A stretch of 64,000 nt of DNA from Gammaproteobacteria bacterium (GTDB taxonomy: Bacteria; Pseudomonadota; Gammaproteobacteria; Steroidobacterales; GCA-2729495): the NCBI GenBank assembly GCA_015709695.1, contig CP054183.1:558001-622000 (forward strand), in the 5' to 3' direction. The notes beneath the pieces were generated by a model. It was not told where the DNA came from, searched no databases, and saw nothing but the letters and a program-made list of their open reading frames with translations. Positions 42,646 through 52,761 of this stretch are shown here, one piece after another. The position numbers were made by a program, and so were the translations under genes. Position 1 is the stretch's first letter, and the number at the start of each line of letters is the position of its first letter.

Positions 42646-45335
42646 GCACTGCTTCGCTGTCGAAGCCCGGCACGCTTGTCAACACCCGCGGGCGCGAGTG
42701 GGTCGTGCTGCCCGATTCGACCGACGAGCTGCTGATGCTGCGGCCGGTCGGCGGGCTCGACGAGGAAATCGCCGGCGTACTGCCCGCGGTAGAGCCCGTT
42801 CAGTCGGCGAGTTTCTCGCTGCCCGGGCGCGAGGATTTGGGTGACTTCGCGTCGGGTCAGCTGCTGCGGGATGCCGCCAGGCTGTCGACCCGGGCGGCGG
42901 CAGGCCCCTTCCGCAGCTTTGGGCGCATCGCCGCGGAGCCGCGGCCATATCAGCTCGTACCGCTGATGATGGCCCTCAAGCTGGATCCCATCCGAATGCT
43001 GATTGCGGACGATGTCGGTATCGGCAAGACGATCGAGGCATCGCTGATTGCGCGCGAGCTTCTCGATCGCGGCGAGATCCGGCGCATGGCTGTGCTGTGT
43101 CCGCCGCACTTGGCCGAGCAGTGGCAGCGCGAGCTCGCGGAGAAGTTCCACATCGAAGCGGAGCTGGTCCTGTCCAGCACCATCCAGCGTCTGGAGCGTG
43201 ATTTGCCGATCGGCGTATCCGTCTTTGACCGCCATCGCTTCACCGTCGTTTCGACCGATTTCATCAAGACGCCACGGCGCGCGGAAGACTTCGCGCTGCG
43301 CTGCCCCGAGTTCGTGATCGTCGACGAGGCCCACGGCTGCACGCTCGCCGGCGGCGTCGGGCGTGGCCGGCAGCAGCGCTTCGAACTACTGCGCCGTGTC
43401 ACCGAAGACCCGGCTAGACACCTCGTGCTGGTGACGGCGACCCCGCACAGCGGCAACGAGGAAGCGTTCCGATCCCTTCTCAGCCTGCTGGACAGCGACT
43501 TCGCGAACCTCCCCAACGATCTGGACCGCAGTGAGCGTGAAGGCGTCCGTCGCAGACTGGCTCGCCACCTGGTCCAGCGCCGGCGCGCCGACATCCGCCA
43601 TTACCTCGAGACGGACACCGCGTTTCCGGAGCGCAAGGACAAGGAGGCGACCTACACGTTCGGCAAAGCCTACCGTGCGTTGTTCGACGACATCCTTGCC
43701 TTCGCACGCGAGTACGTCGCCGAGGAAGACGGCGCCGATCGTCGCCGCCGCGTTCGCTACTGGTCGGCGCTCGCGCTGCTCCGCTGTGTCTCGTCGAGTC
43801 CAGCTGCCGCCGCAGCCACATTGCGCAGCCGCGCCGCCGTCGATCAGGCCGAAGGCGAGGACGTCGATGAAGTCGGGCGCCGCACCGTGCTCGATCAGGG
43901 CGACGCCGACGACACCGTTGCAATCGACTTCAGCCCCGGGTCGGACACGGAGGGCAGTCGTGACCCAACTCGGCGCCGGCTGCTCGAGTTCGCTCGCCGA
44001 GCGGAGGCCGTGGAGCCCGCGGACGATCTCAAGCTTCAGGGCGCCGCCCGCGAGATCAAGGCGCTGCTCAGTGACGGGTTCCACCCCGTCGTCTTCTGCC
44101 GCTTCGTCGATACCGCAGACTACGTGGCCAAGCAATTGCGGGCCATCCTGCCCGCCAAGGTGCGCATTGAGTCGGTAACGGGCCTGCTTCCGCCGACCGA
44201 GCGCGAGGGGCGGATCGCGGACCTGGTCGCGGAGCCGGGCCAGTTCGTGCTCGTGTGCACCGACTGCCTGTCCGAGGGCATCAACTTGCAGCAGCACTTC
44301 GACGCTGTGCTGCACTACGACCTCGCCTGGAATCCGACCCGCCACGAGCAGCGTGAAGGGCGCGTTGACCGCTTCGGCCAGCAGAAACGCGAGGTGCGCG
44401 TCGTCACCTACTACGGCACGGACAACCCCATCGACGGCGTGATCCTCGAAGTGCTGATCCGCAAGCACAAGGCGATCAAGAGCGACCTCGGTGTCGTGGT
44501 CGCGGTGCCCGGTTCCAGCGAACAGATTGCCGAGGCGCTGTTCGAGGGCGCGCTGTTCCGTGAGCAGACCCGTGCGGGCAACCGACAGCTCACCCTCGAC
44601 TTCATCGACGACCTGGACAGCAAGAAGGCCCAGATTCACCGCGGGTGGGATAGCGCCCGCGATCGCGAGAAGGCAAGCCGCTCGCGCTTTGCCCAGCACA
44701 CCTTGAGTCCGGAGGCCGTTGCTGCCGAACTGCAGGGCGTGCGTCGCGCCATCGGCCGCGGTGAGGACGTGGCGCGCTTCTTCCGTGCTGTTCTCCAGGC
44801 GGCCGCGGTTCCGGTACAGGAGTCTTGCGGCGCAGCGACGGTTCAGCTCAGCCCAGGAACTCCGCGCGCGCTGCGACAGGCCCTGGGCCGCGACGATCCC
44901 TTCACCGGGCGCTTCGATCTTCCGTTGCAAGACGGAGAGATCTATCTCGGCCGAACCAGCCCGGTCGTCGAAGGCTTGGCGAGCTGGACACTGGATCAGG
45001 CGCTCGACCCGATTGCCCGCGACGGCAGGCCCGTGGCGGCGCGCTGCGGGGTGATTTCGACCTCCGCCGTGACCTCCCGAACCACGCTGCTCGTGGCGCG
45101 GTTCCGCTATCACCTGCGCATCGGCGCCGCCGACGGCGAAACCCTCCTGGCCGAGGAGATCGTGCCATTGGCCTGCACCGGCACCGCCGATGCACCCACC
45201 TGGCTCGCTCCTGAAGTCGGCGAGCAGCTTCTCGCAGCGCGCCCGGAGCGCAACCTCGTGGCCACCGCCATCGACCAGCAGCTCGCACTGATGCTCCCCG
45301 TGTTGCCAATGTTGCAGATCGCGCTGGAGGCTGTG
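42642..45335 (+). pseudogene. SNF2-like helicase (DrmD-like), 3'-truncated by IS21
   Basis: The ATG overlaps the TGA of the upstream helicase (ATGA), so the pair is one coupled unit. The remaining 898 residues contain Walker A DDVGIGKT (residues 123-130), DEAH (228-231), VTATPHSGNEEAFRSLLSLLD, and the C-terminal RecA motifs VFCRFVDTADYV and CTDCLSEGINLQQHFD with HEQREGRVDRFGQ. The frame runs into the IS and ends at 45470 after 45 foreign residues. SNF2-like helicases of this kind (DrmD) accompany DISARM helicases. No clear continuation of the C-terminus is seen beyond the IS cluster, so function is doubtful. Confidence 0.85.
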
Positions 45336-45408
45336 TGTTGTTTTGCGCTTAAAGGTGACCCGGGATTTGCATCTAAAGTTGACCCGCCTTGGTCGTTGTC
45401 AGTATGTC

Positions 45409-46183
45409 TCAGGCAGGGGTGGATTTGGTGGTTCGTCGCTCCTTGCGGGGTTGGGTTGAGCTGTTCCTGAACCGGTAGCTGTCATTGCCGGTCTCGACGA
45501 TGTGACAGTGATGGGTGAACCGGTCCAGCAGGGCCGTGGTCATCTTCGCGTCCCCGAACACGCTGGCCCACTCTGAGAAGCTCAGGTTGGTGGTCACCAG
45601 CACGCTGGTTCGCTCGTAGAGCTTGCTGAGCAGGTGGAACAGCAGTGCTCCTCCGGCCGGGAGAACGGCAGGTAGCCGAGTTCGTCCGGGATGACCATGT
45701 CGGTGCTGGCAAGGCCCTTGGCAAGATACCCGGCCTTGTTGAAGGCCTTCTCGGCCTCGAGCTGGTTGACCAGATCGACGGTGGAGAAGAACCGCACCCG
45801 CAGGCGATGATGCACGACGGCACGGATGCCTATGGCGGTGGCCAGATGTGTTTTGCCGGTGCCGGGTCCGCCGACGAGCACGACGTTGTGGGCGCTGCGC
45901 AGGAACTGGCACTCGTGCAGTGTCTTGACCAGCGCGGCATCCACGCCACTGTGCTCGAACCGGAACCCGGCCAGATCACGGTGCGCCGGGAACCGCGCAC
46001 CCTTGAGCTGATAGTTGACCGAGCGCACTTCACGCTCGGCGACCTCGGCCTTGATCAGGTCTTCCGTGATCGGCCGAGCCTCGGTGAACGCCGGACCCTG
46101 CTGGGCAGACAGGTCATCCACCGCATGGGCCATGCCGTAGAGCTTCAGGGACTTGAGAGAAAGGGCCGGGCGTCAGCCGACAT
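45409..46183 (-). pseudogene. istB: istB, copy 2 (frameshifted)
   Basis: It starts at ATG 46183 but loses one base in the run after MSADA (gcccggcc instead of gccctggcc), giving a stop after 12 codons. A second one-base loss near 45658 (ggccggga for ggcctggga) shifts the frame again. The P-loop part remains readable in a separate frame (45594-46133). It is non-functional as read. Confidence 0.85.
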
Positions 46184-47711
46184 GGCGATCTCCCAGCAGG
46201 TGATCGTAGCGGTCCACGTTGGCTTCGGGTTCCTGTTGCAGGGCCGCGCGCCGGGTGTGGATGGGCGCTGGCACATCGGCGGCCAGCAGCCGACTCAGCA
46301 GGTTCAGGATGTGCGGCTTGGAGACGGTGCCGGAGTCCAGCGCCAGCTCGACGGCGCACAGCACCGCCTGCTCGTCATGGCGCAGCACCGTGGCGAGGAT
46401 CTCCACCATCTCCCGATCTCCGCCCGGGCGCTTGAGCAGCACCGACTGCAGGCGCCGCAGTCCTTCCGGGAACGTGGCAAGGGCGCCATTGCGCAGCGCG
46501 CCGGGCTTGCGCTGGATGACGGCCAGATAATGGCGCCAGTCGTAGACGGTGCGAGCTGCGTTACTGCTGTGGTCGCGCGCAAACAGGCGCGCATGCTCGG
46601 CGATGATCTGCCCTTCGGCCACCACGACGAGCCGATCGGCATAGGCGCGCACGCTCACCGGCCGGTTGGCGAACGAGGCCGGGACGCTGTAGCGGTTGCG
46701 CTCGAAGGTGATCAGGCACGTGGGCGAGACGCGCTTGGTGTCCTCGACATAGCCATCGAACGGCGAAGGCGCAGGCATCAGGTGAGGCTGCTCCTCGGCC
46801 AGCACCGGCCACGGTGCGTTGCGGATGTTCCGGGTGCTGGATCTGGCTCCACAGGCCGATGCAGCGTCGCTGCAGCCAGTCATTGAGCGCCGGCAGATCC
46901 GGGAACCGGGCACCTCGTGCCAGATGCGCGGTCGCGCATCCTGCACGTTCTTCTCGATCTGGCCTTTCTCCCATCCGGCGGCCGGGTTACAGAAGTCGGT
47001 CTCGAACAGGAAGTGACTCAGCCATGGCCCGAAGCGCACGTTGACGATGCGCTCCTTGCCGCGTCCGATCTTGTCCACCGCGGTCTTCATGTTGTCGTAG
47101 ATGCCGCGCCGGGGTACGCCGCCAAAGACAGCGAAGGCGTGATTATGGGCGTCGAAGAGCATCTCGTGGCTCTGCTGTGGATAGGCCCGCAGCAGGAAAG
47201 CGCGGCTGTGGCACAGCTTGAACTGCGCCACGGAGAACTTGCAGCGTTCCCCGCCGATCACCGCCCAGTCCTCGCTCCAGTCGAACTGGAACGCCTCTCG
47301 TGCGCGAATCTCAGCGGCACGAACGTGCCGCGGCTGGTGCGCTCGGCTTCTTGAAGCTGGCGCTGCCATGCGCGGGAAAGTGGCCGCTACGCGGTCATAG
47401 GAACCCTCGTAGCCCAACGCCCGCAGATCGTTGTGCAGCTGGCGCCAGTTGCGCCGCTGCTTGCGGCCGCGTCCGGCCTCTCGCTCCAGCCAGCAGGCGA
47501 GCATGTCGGCAAACGGGTCGAGCTTGATCGGACTCTTGCGCTGCGGGTAGACCGGCTCCACCACGCCACTGGCCAGGTACTTGCGGATCGTGTTCCGGGA
47601 CAGCTTGGTGCGCCGGGCAATCTCGCGGATCGGCACCCCTTCGCGCAGGTGCCAGCGTCGTATAACACTCAATATCGCCACGTCGATCACTCCAGAAATC
47701 TCCTGCCCCAA
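46173..47711 (-). pseudogene. istA: istA, copy 2 (compensated frameshifts)
   Basis: A 512-codon frame is open end to end, but two internal segments are translated out of phase relative to copy 1. One lies just before the first catalytic Asp motif (YDRVAATFPRMAAP for [15 protein letters not shown]), the other after the catalytic Glu motif ([15 protein letters not shown] for [15 protein letters not shown]). Each is entered and left by small indels. The DDE residues survive. Activity is uncertain; sequencing error is an alternative. Confidence 0.75.
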
Positions 47712-47796
47712 AGAGCAGGACGGGGGTGTACACGTGGGTCAAAATTGGATGCAAATACCCGCTATAGGTGGGTCAGTTTTAGGCGCAAATCAACAC

Positions 47797-48629
47797 GAGA
47801 CCGACTTCTGTAACCCGGCCGCCGGATGGGAGAAGGGCCAGATCGAGAAGAACGTGCAGGATGCGCGACCGCGCATCTGGCACGAGGTGCCCCGGTTCCC
47901 GGATCTGCCGGCGCTCAATGACTGGCTGCAGCGACGCTGCATCGGCCTGTGGAGCCAGATCCAGCACCCGGAACATCCGCAACGCACCGTGGCCCAGGTG
48001 CTGGCCGAGGAGCAGCCTCACCTGATGCCTGCGCCTTCGCCGTTCGATGGCTATGTCGAGGACACCAAGCGCGTCTCGCCCACGTGCCTGATCACCTTCG
48101 AGCGCAACCGCTACAGCGTCCCGGCCTCGTTCGCCAACCGGCCGGTGAGCGTGCGCGCCTATGCCGATCGGCTCGTCGTGGTGGCCGAAGGGCAGATCAT
48201 CGCCGAGCATGCGCGCCTGTTTGCGCGCGACCACAGCAGTAACGCAGCTCGCACCGTCTACGACTGGCGCCATTATCTGGCCGTCATCCAGCGCAAGCCC
48301 GGCGCGCTGCGCAATGGCGCCCCTTTGCCACGTTCCCGGAAGGACTGCGGCGCCTGCAGTCGGTGCTGCTCAAGCGCCCGGGCGGAGATCGGGAGATGGT
48401 GGAGATCCTCGCCCGGTGCTGCGCCATGACGAGCAGGCGGTGCTGTGCGCCGTCGAGCTGGCGCTGGACTCCGGCACCGTCTCCAAGCCGCACATCCTGA
48501 ACCTGCTGAGTCGGCTGCTGGCCGCCGATGTGCCAGCGCCCATCCACACCCCGGCGCGCCCGCCCTGCAACAGGAACCCGAAGCCAACGTGGACCGCTAC
48601 GATCACCTGCTGGAGATCGCCATGTCGGC
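47797..48629 (+). pseudogene. istA: istA fragment, copy 3
   Basis: The C-terminal half of IstA from the catalytic Glu motif ([10 protein letters not shown]) onwards. The frame is lost around 48320 ([12 protein letters not shown] for [13 protein letters not shown]) and again near 48415. It is an untranslated remnant. Confidence 0.85.
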
Positions 48630-49400
48630 TGACGCCCGCCCTTTTCTCTCAAGTCCCTGAAGCTCTACGGCATGGCCCATGCGGTGGATGACCTGTCTGC
48701 CCAGCAGGGTCCGGCGTTCACCCGTGCTCGGCCGATCCCGGAAGACCTGATCAAGGCCGAGGTCGCCGAGCGTGAAGTGCGCTCGGTCAACTATCAGCTC
48801 AAGGGTGCGCGGTTCCCGGCGCACCGTGATCTGGCCGGGTTCCGGTTCGAGCACAGTGGCGTGGATGCCGCGCTGGTCAAGACACTGCACGAGTGCCAGT
48901 TCCTGCGCAGCGCCCACAACGTCGTGCTCGTCGTCGGCGGACCCGGCACCGGCAAAACACATCTGGCCACCGCCATAGGCATCCGTGCCGTCGTGCATCA
49001 TCGCCTGCGGGTGCGGTTCTTCTCCACCGTCGATCTGGTCAACCAGCTCGAGGCCGAGAAGGCCTTCAACAAGGCCGGGTATCTTGCCAAGGGCCTTGCC
49101 AACACCGACATGGTCATCCTGGACGAACTCGGCTACCTGCCGTTCTCCCAGGCCGGAGGAGCACTGCTGTTCCACCTGCTCAGCAAGCTCTACGAGCGAA
49201 CCAGCGTGCTGGTGACCACCAACCTGAGCTTCTCAGAGTGGGCCAGCGTGTTCGGGGACGCGAAGATGACCACGGCCCTGCTGGACCGGTTCACCCATCA
49301 CTGTCACATCGTCGAGACCGGCAATGACAGCTACCGGTTCAGGAACAGCTCAACCCAACCCCGCAAGGAGCGACGAACCACCAAATCCACCCCTGCCTGA
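48621..49400 (+). pseudogene. istB: istB, copy 3 (damaged start, otherwise open)
   Basis: The normal start region (MSADA) is frameshifted. From the internal ATG at 48672 the frame is open to the normal stop and keeps Walker A and Walker B; one extra Val codon precedes the P-loop ([10 protein letters not shown]). An internal start could give a 242-residue IstB lacking about 16 residues. Confidence 0.8.
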
Positions 49401-49561
49401 GACATACTGACAACGACCAAGGCGGGTCAACTTTAGATGCAAATCCCGGGTCACCTTTAAGCGCAAAACAACAGTCGAGGCGATCGCTGTCTGGAGTGCC
49501 CGGTCATCCCACCCCGAACAGGCCATCCCCGCTGCCGGGGCTCACATCCCCGGCCATTCCG

Positions 49562-49613
49562 GCGACCTGCTCCCCCTGAATAGTACGACTTCGATGTAGA
49601 GTCCGCCCATCTG
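49562..49613. repeat. Solo IS3-family terminal sequence, copy A
   Basis: A 52-base stretch starting GCGACCTGCTCCCCCTGAAT and ending GAGTCCGCCCATCTG. It matches 54359-54410 at 49 of 52 positions and resembles the left end and leader of IS3-family (IS407-like) elements. No transposase gene follows here. The remainder of 49474-49709 shows no gene. Confidence 0.65.
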
Positions 49614-49709
49614 TACCAAATCGGGGAGCGGGTCGATATCTTCACATGGCTTGCCGGCTTACGCGTCGTTGCGCTACATTTGTAGCGCACGGACATTGAG
49701 GAAGCCGCC

Positions 49710-49991
49710 ATGGCCGCCACGACTACCATCCGTCTCCCGCCGGAGCTTCGCGACCGACTTCAGGCCCTGTCCCGGAAGACCGGCCGCTCGGCCCACAGCC
49801 TGATCGTCGAGGCCGTGGAGCGGCACGCCGATTACGAGGAGCAGCTGCAGGCGCTCGTGCAGGAAGCAATCGCAGCGGACGCCCGCATCGAAGAGACCGG
49901 CGAGGTTTATCGGGCTGAGGACGTCCACGCCTGGATGGAACGACTGGTAACAAAGGCCCGGGCAACGCGGCCGAAGCCGTGGCGACGGTAG
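49710..49991 (+). CDS. Ribbon-helix-helix antitoxin (ParD/RelB-like)
   Basis: A 93-residue protein. The N-terminus (TTTIRLPPELRDRLQALSRKTGRSAHSLIVEAVERH) is a ribbon-helix-helix DNA-binding domain; the C-terminal part is acidic and helical, as in toxin-binding tails, and ends in a basic patch. The gene overlaps the toxin gene by 13 bases. It would repress its own operon and neutralise the toxin. The ATG at 49710 fits the RHH start. Confidence 0.9.
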   Translation: MAATTTIRLPPELRDRLQALSRKTGRSAHSLIVEAVERHADYEEQLQALVQEAIAADARIEETGEVYRAEDVHAWMERLVTKARATRPKPWRR

Positions 49992-50272
49992 TCTATTCCG
50001 CCCGCGCGCTCGATCATCTCGAGCAGGCGTTTGCGTTCTTGCGGCGCGAGAACCCCCGGGCAGCGCGCGAAAGTGTGGTTGCCATCCGTTCCGCCGCGAC
50101 GTTGCTCGCCGCACATCCCCTGGCAGGCCGGCGCTTGCACGGCGATATCCGTGAGCTCGTCATCTCGTTTGGCCAGACCGGCTATGTGGCGCTGTACCGT
50201 TTCGTGCCAGCGCGCCAGGAGATACGCATCCTGGCGATACGCCACCAGCGCGAGCTGCACTATCGGCCCTGA
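49979..50272 (+). CDS. RelE/ParE-superfamily toxin
   Basis: A 97-residue protein with the ParE/RelE fold pattern: VVYSARALDHLEQAFAFLRRENPRAA at the start, LLAAHPLAGRRL in the middle, and ELVISFGQTGYVALYRF followed by IRILAIRHQRELHY at the end. The last segment is the typical ParE strand and tail. ParE poisons gyrase and RelE cuts mRNA; which applies is not clear. Translation starts at GTG 49979 inside the antitoxin gene. Confidence 0.9.
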   Translation: MATVVYSARALDHLEQAFAFLRRENPRAARESVVAIRSAATLLAAHPLAGRRLHGDIRELVISFGQTGYVALYRFVPARQEIRILAIRHQRELHYRP

Positions 50273-50331
50273 TCAGGAGCCAGGTGCCGCGCGTGTTCCT
50301 GCGCTCATCGGTGCCGGTGTTGCAGAGATGG

Positions 50332-50688
50332 CTAGTCGTCCACCGGGAAGGGCGTCGGCACCTTGGGATTGCGCGGGTTGGCCACCTCCGCCGCTTCCTG
50401 GTCCTCGATGATCTTGAGCCGCTGCTCGCGCGTCAGCTCCGACAGCGGCCGGAACAGCGTTGGCATTGGAACGGAGTTCGTCGACGGTGGGGCCTTCGGC
50501 CTGAGTTCGACTACGCGGCCTTCCGGCTTCCCATCCGGTTTGGGCACGCGATCCGCACGTGCCTCGAATTTGGCCTTGCGGTCGAGCCACGCCAAGCGGA
50601 TGCCGCCAAAGATCGCGCGCCTGATCTCCTCTGGTGAAAGGCGGCTCGAGCCCTTGGGCTTGTCTGGGGGCGGTTTCCTGTCGTCCAT
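50332..50688 (-). CDS. Hypothetical protein, charged and proline-rich
   Basis: A 118-residue frame with an ordered-looking acidic/basic pattern: a disordered N-terminus (MDDRKPPPDKPKGSSRL), a helical middle (SPEEIRRAIFGGIRLAWLDRKAKFEARAD), a linker, then LSELTREQRLKIIEDQEAAEVANP. No family is recognised. AGGTAAACCC on its coding strand precedes the ATG and could serve as a weak ribosome site. It could be an accessory-element gene; it is not obviously coupled to its neighbours. Confidence 0.55.
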   Translation of the reverse strand: MDDRKPPPDKPKGSSRLSPEEIRRAIFGGIRLAWLDRKAKFEARADRVPKPDGKPEGRVVELRPKAPPSTNSVPMPTLFRPLSELTREQRLKIIEDQEAAEVANPRNPKVPTPFPVDD

Positions 50689-50854
50689 GGGTTTACCTCC
50701 GTCCAGGGTCGGTGCCCTGGTCGTCTACTGTGAATCGTGGAAGTTGGGACGCCCTGCAGAAGCAGGGCGGCGTCCGAGAAGGAGTTTCAGGAGGGCCGCG
50801 GAAGCGACACTCGCCGATGACGCTGCCCTATTCTACCCTGCGGCGGCCCGGCTG

Positions 50855-50876
50855 GCCTCACCCAAATGGGTGAGGC
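50855..50876. repeat. Hairpin next to IS91-family remnant
   Basis: A 9-bp perfect stem GCCTCACCC-AAAT-GGGTGAGGC, in a gene-free stretch (50689-50972) immediately before the transposase remnant. IS91-like elements carry a short palindrome near a terminus, so this may be part of an end; no pairing partner end is visible. Confidence 0.45.
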
Positions 50877-50972
50877 GAGGCGACATAACGGGGGCGGGAG
50901 CTGCCTTGAGCTCGTGGGCATCCCGGGGCAGGTTCGCCGTGAACGAGTGACGAGCGTGTATGGAGGGCATAC

Positions 50973-51251
50973 ATGATTCCTCCCATTGGCGACCTTCGCG
51001 TCGATCCCGACAAGCCGATCACCCCGCGCCACGTGGCCATGACCTGGGCGCAGCGTCTGAAGCGCGTCTCTCGCATCGACATCGACCAGTGCGCCCGTTG
51101 CGGCGGGAAGCTCGAGGTGATCGCGAGCATCGAAGAGCCGTAGCTGATTGCGAGGATTCTGGCGCACATCCAAAAGACCGCGCCGGATCAACATCAGGCC
51201 GAGCTGCCCCTCGGCGCACGGGCGCATCCCCAACAGGCACGGCTGATCTGA
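50973..51251 (+). pseudogene. IS91-family (Y2-type) transposase, C-terminal remnant
   Basis: The frame reads IPPIGDLRVDPDKPITPRHV, then AMTWAQRLKRVSRIDIDQCARCGG and KLEVIASIEEP, the C-terminal zinc-like segment of IS91-family transposases. A TAG at 51141-51143 interrupts it. The same frame continues (LIARILAHI ... QQARLI) to TGA at 51249-51251. The N-terminal and catalytic parts are missing. The following ~220 bases to the MFS gene carry no recognisable gene. Confidence 0.8.
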
Positions 51252-51410
51252 CACCAAGAGGAGAGATTCCTCATCACCTGCCGCAACCATCCGCGGCGGG
51301 CTCGGGCCGACTTGCGCCAGAACGGGCTGCACAGCAGAGGGGGCGGGGGCCTGACGAACAAGTCGCGGCGCACCGACGCATCCCAGTCCGGTGGCGGCAC
51401 CCCGGATGCG

Positions 51411-51436
51411 TTGACCATCGGGTCCTGACGTATACT
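51411..51436 (+). promoter_or_regulatory. Weak promoter candidate upstream of MFS gene
   Basis: TTGACC (51411-51416) and TATACT (51431-51436) are good hexamers but are spaced by only 14 bases instead of about 17, so use as a pair is doubtful; TATACT alone lies 35 bases before the MFS ATG. Confidence 0.3.
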
Positions 51437-51471
51437 CGCGCGGGGCCGGCAGGGGCTGGTGGGGAGACACC

Positions 51472-52761
51472 ATGGATTCGCGCAAGATCTTCTACGGCTG
51501 GTACATCACCATCGCCTGCTGCATCGGGCTGGCCTGCGGCCTGACCAGCGTGCTCACCGGCACCTTCTCCATCTTCCTCGGCCCGCTGGTCGCCGAGTTC
51601 GGCTGGCAACCCTCGGATCTCTTCGTCGCACTGATGCTCGCCACCGTGACGGTGACCGTCGCCTCGCCCTTCATCGGCGTGCTGATCGACCGCTTCGGCG
51701 CCAAGCGCATGATCCTCGCCGGCTTCATCCTCGAGGGCATCGTGCTCGCCTCCTTCGCCGTGCAGGATGCATCGCTCGGCACGCTCTATGCGCGCTACAT
51801 CCTGATGACGCTGCTGGGCCTCGGCACCACCCACGTCTCCTTCGCCCGCGTGATCTCGCTGTGGTTCGACCGCCAGCGTGGCCTGGCGCTCGGCATCGCG
51901 CTCGCCGGCCTCGGCGTCGGCGGCATGATCTGGCCGCTGCTCTCGCAGTGGGCGATCGACGCCTACGGCTGGCGCACTGCCTACCTGATCGTCACCGCGG
52001 TGGTCACCACCCTCGGCTTCCTCGCCATCGCCATCATCGTCAGGGATACGCCGGCCGCCATGGGGCTGCTGCCCGATGGCGCGCCCGCAGCCGGTGCCGG
52101 CGGTGCCGCCACAAAGCCCGGCCAGCCGGGCGGCTTTACGCTGGCACAGACCCTGCGCCAGACCGGCTTCTGGATGATGATCCTCGCCTTCTTCCTGGTG
52201 GGCTTCGGCACCGTCAGCCTGCAGATGCACCTGGTGCCGCTGCTCAAGCTGCGCGGCGTGGACCCGATGCGCGCCGCGCTGGCGCTGTCGCTGTTCTCCG
52301 CCGCCCTCATCGTCGGCCGGCTGGCCGGCGGCATGCTCATGGACCGCTTCTTCGCCTCGCGGGTGGCGAGCGCTTTCCTCATCGGCCCCATCGTCGCCAG
52401 CGTGCTGCTGGCGATCGGCGCGGATGGCGCGAGCGCCTTCACCGGCGGCGCGATCGCCGGCGTCCTCGCCGGCCTCGCCTCGGGCGCCGAGGTCAATGCC
52501 TCGGCCTATCTTGCCGGGCGCTACTTCGGCCTGCGCTACTTCAGCCGCATCTATGCCTGGTACTTCAGCGCCTACTCGATCGGCGCGGGCTTCGGGCCGC
52601 TGATCACCGCCAAGGCGGTGGAGGCCAATGGCGGCTACGGCGGCGTGCTCTACGTGCTGGGCGGCCTGCTGACGCTGGCCGCGCTGCTGCTGTTCAGCCT
52701 CAAGCCCTTCCCGAAGAGCTTTCCCCAGCAGGGCCAGGCTCAGGCCTCGTCCCCGGCATAG
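51472..52761 (+). CDS. MFS transporter, OFA (oxalate/formate antiporter)-like
   Basis: A 429-residue protein with 12 predicted membrane helices in two halves separated by a short Gly/Ala/Pro loop near residue 205. The start FYGWYITIACCIGLACGLTSVLTGTFSIFLGPL and the loop-2 signature GVLIDRFGAKRMIL (MFS DxxGxR-like) fit the OFA/monocarboxylate branch. The substrate is probably a small carboxylate, but this is an inference. GGGGAGA precedes the ATG. Flanking IS remnants show it sits in a mobile patchwork. Confidence 0.88.
   Translation: MDSRKIFYGWYITIACCIGLACGLTSVLTGTFSIFLGPLVAEFGWQPSDLFVALMLATVTVTVASPFIGVLIDRFGAKRMILAGFILEGIVLASFAVQDASLGTLYARYILMTLLGLGTTHVSFARVISLWFDRQRGLALGIALAGLGVGGMIWPLLSQWAIDAYGWRTAYLIVTAVVTTLGFLAIAIIVRDTPAAMGLLPDGAPAAGAGGAATKPGQPGGFTLAQTLRQTGFWMMILAFFLVGFGTVSLQMHLVPLLKLRGVDPMRAALALSLFSAALIVGRLAGGMLMDRFFASRVASAFLIGPIVASVLLAIGADGASAFTGGAIAGVLAGLASGAEVNASAYLAGRYFGLRYFSRIYAWYFSAYSIGAGFGPLITAKAVEANGGYGGVLYVLGGLLTLAALLLFSLKPFPKSFPQQGQAQASSPA

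Larger units (their letters stand above)
45336..47795 (-). mobile_element. IS21-family insertion sequence, copy 2 (complete ends, damaged genes)
   Basis: The same element as copy 1 in the same orientation, with both ends (TGTTGTTTTGCGC left; GCGCAAATCAACA right), 2460 bp. It differs from copy 1 by scattered single-base deletions and a few substitutions. With copy 1 it brackets the helicase pair in direct orientation, a composite-transposon-like layout. Confidence 0.92.
47796..49473 (+). mobile_element. IS21-family insertion sequence, copy 3 (truncated, inverted)
   Basis: This begins abruptly inside istA at [13 protein letters not shown], directly at the outer edge of copy 2, and runs in the opposite orientation to a normal IS end at 49473 (GCGCAAAACAACA). 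The istA 5' half and the other IS end are missing. The simplest reading is that copy 2 inserted into, or recombined with, an older inverted copy and the rest was deleted. Confidence 0.9.
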
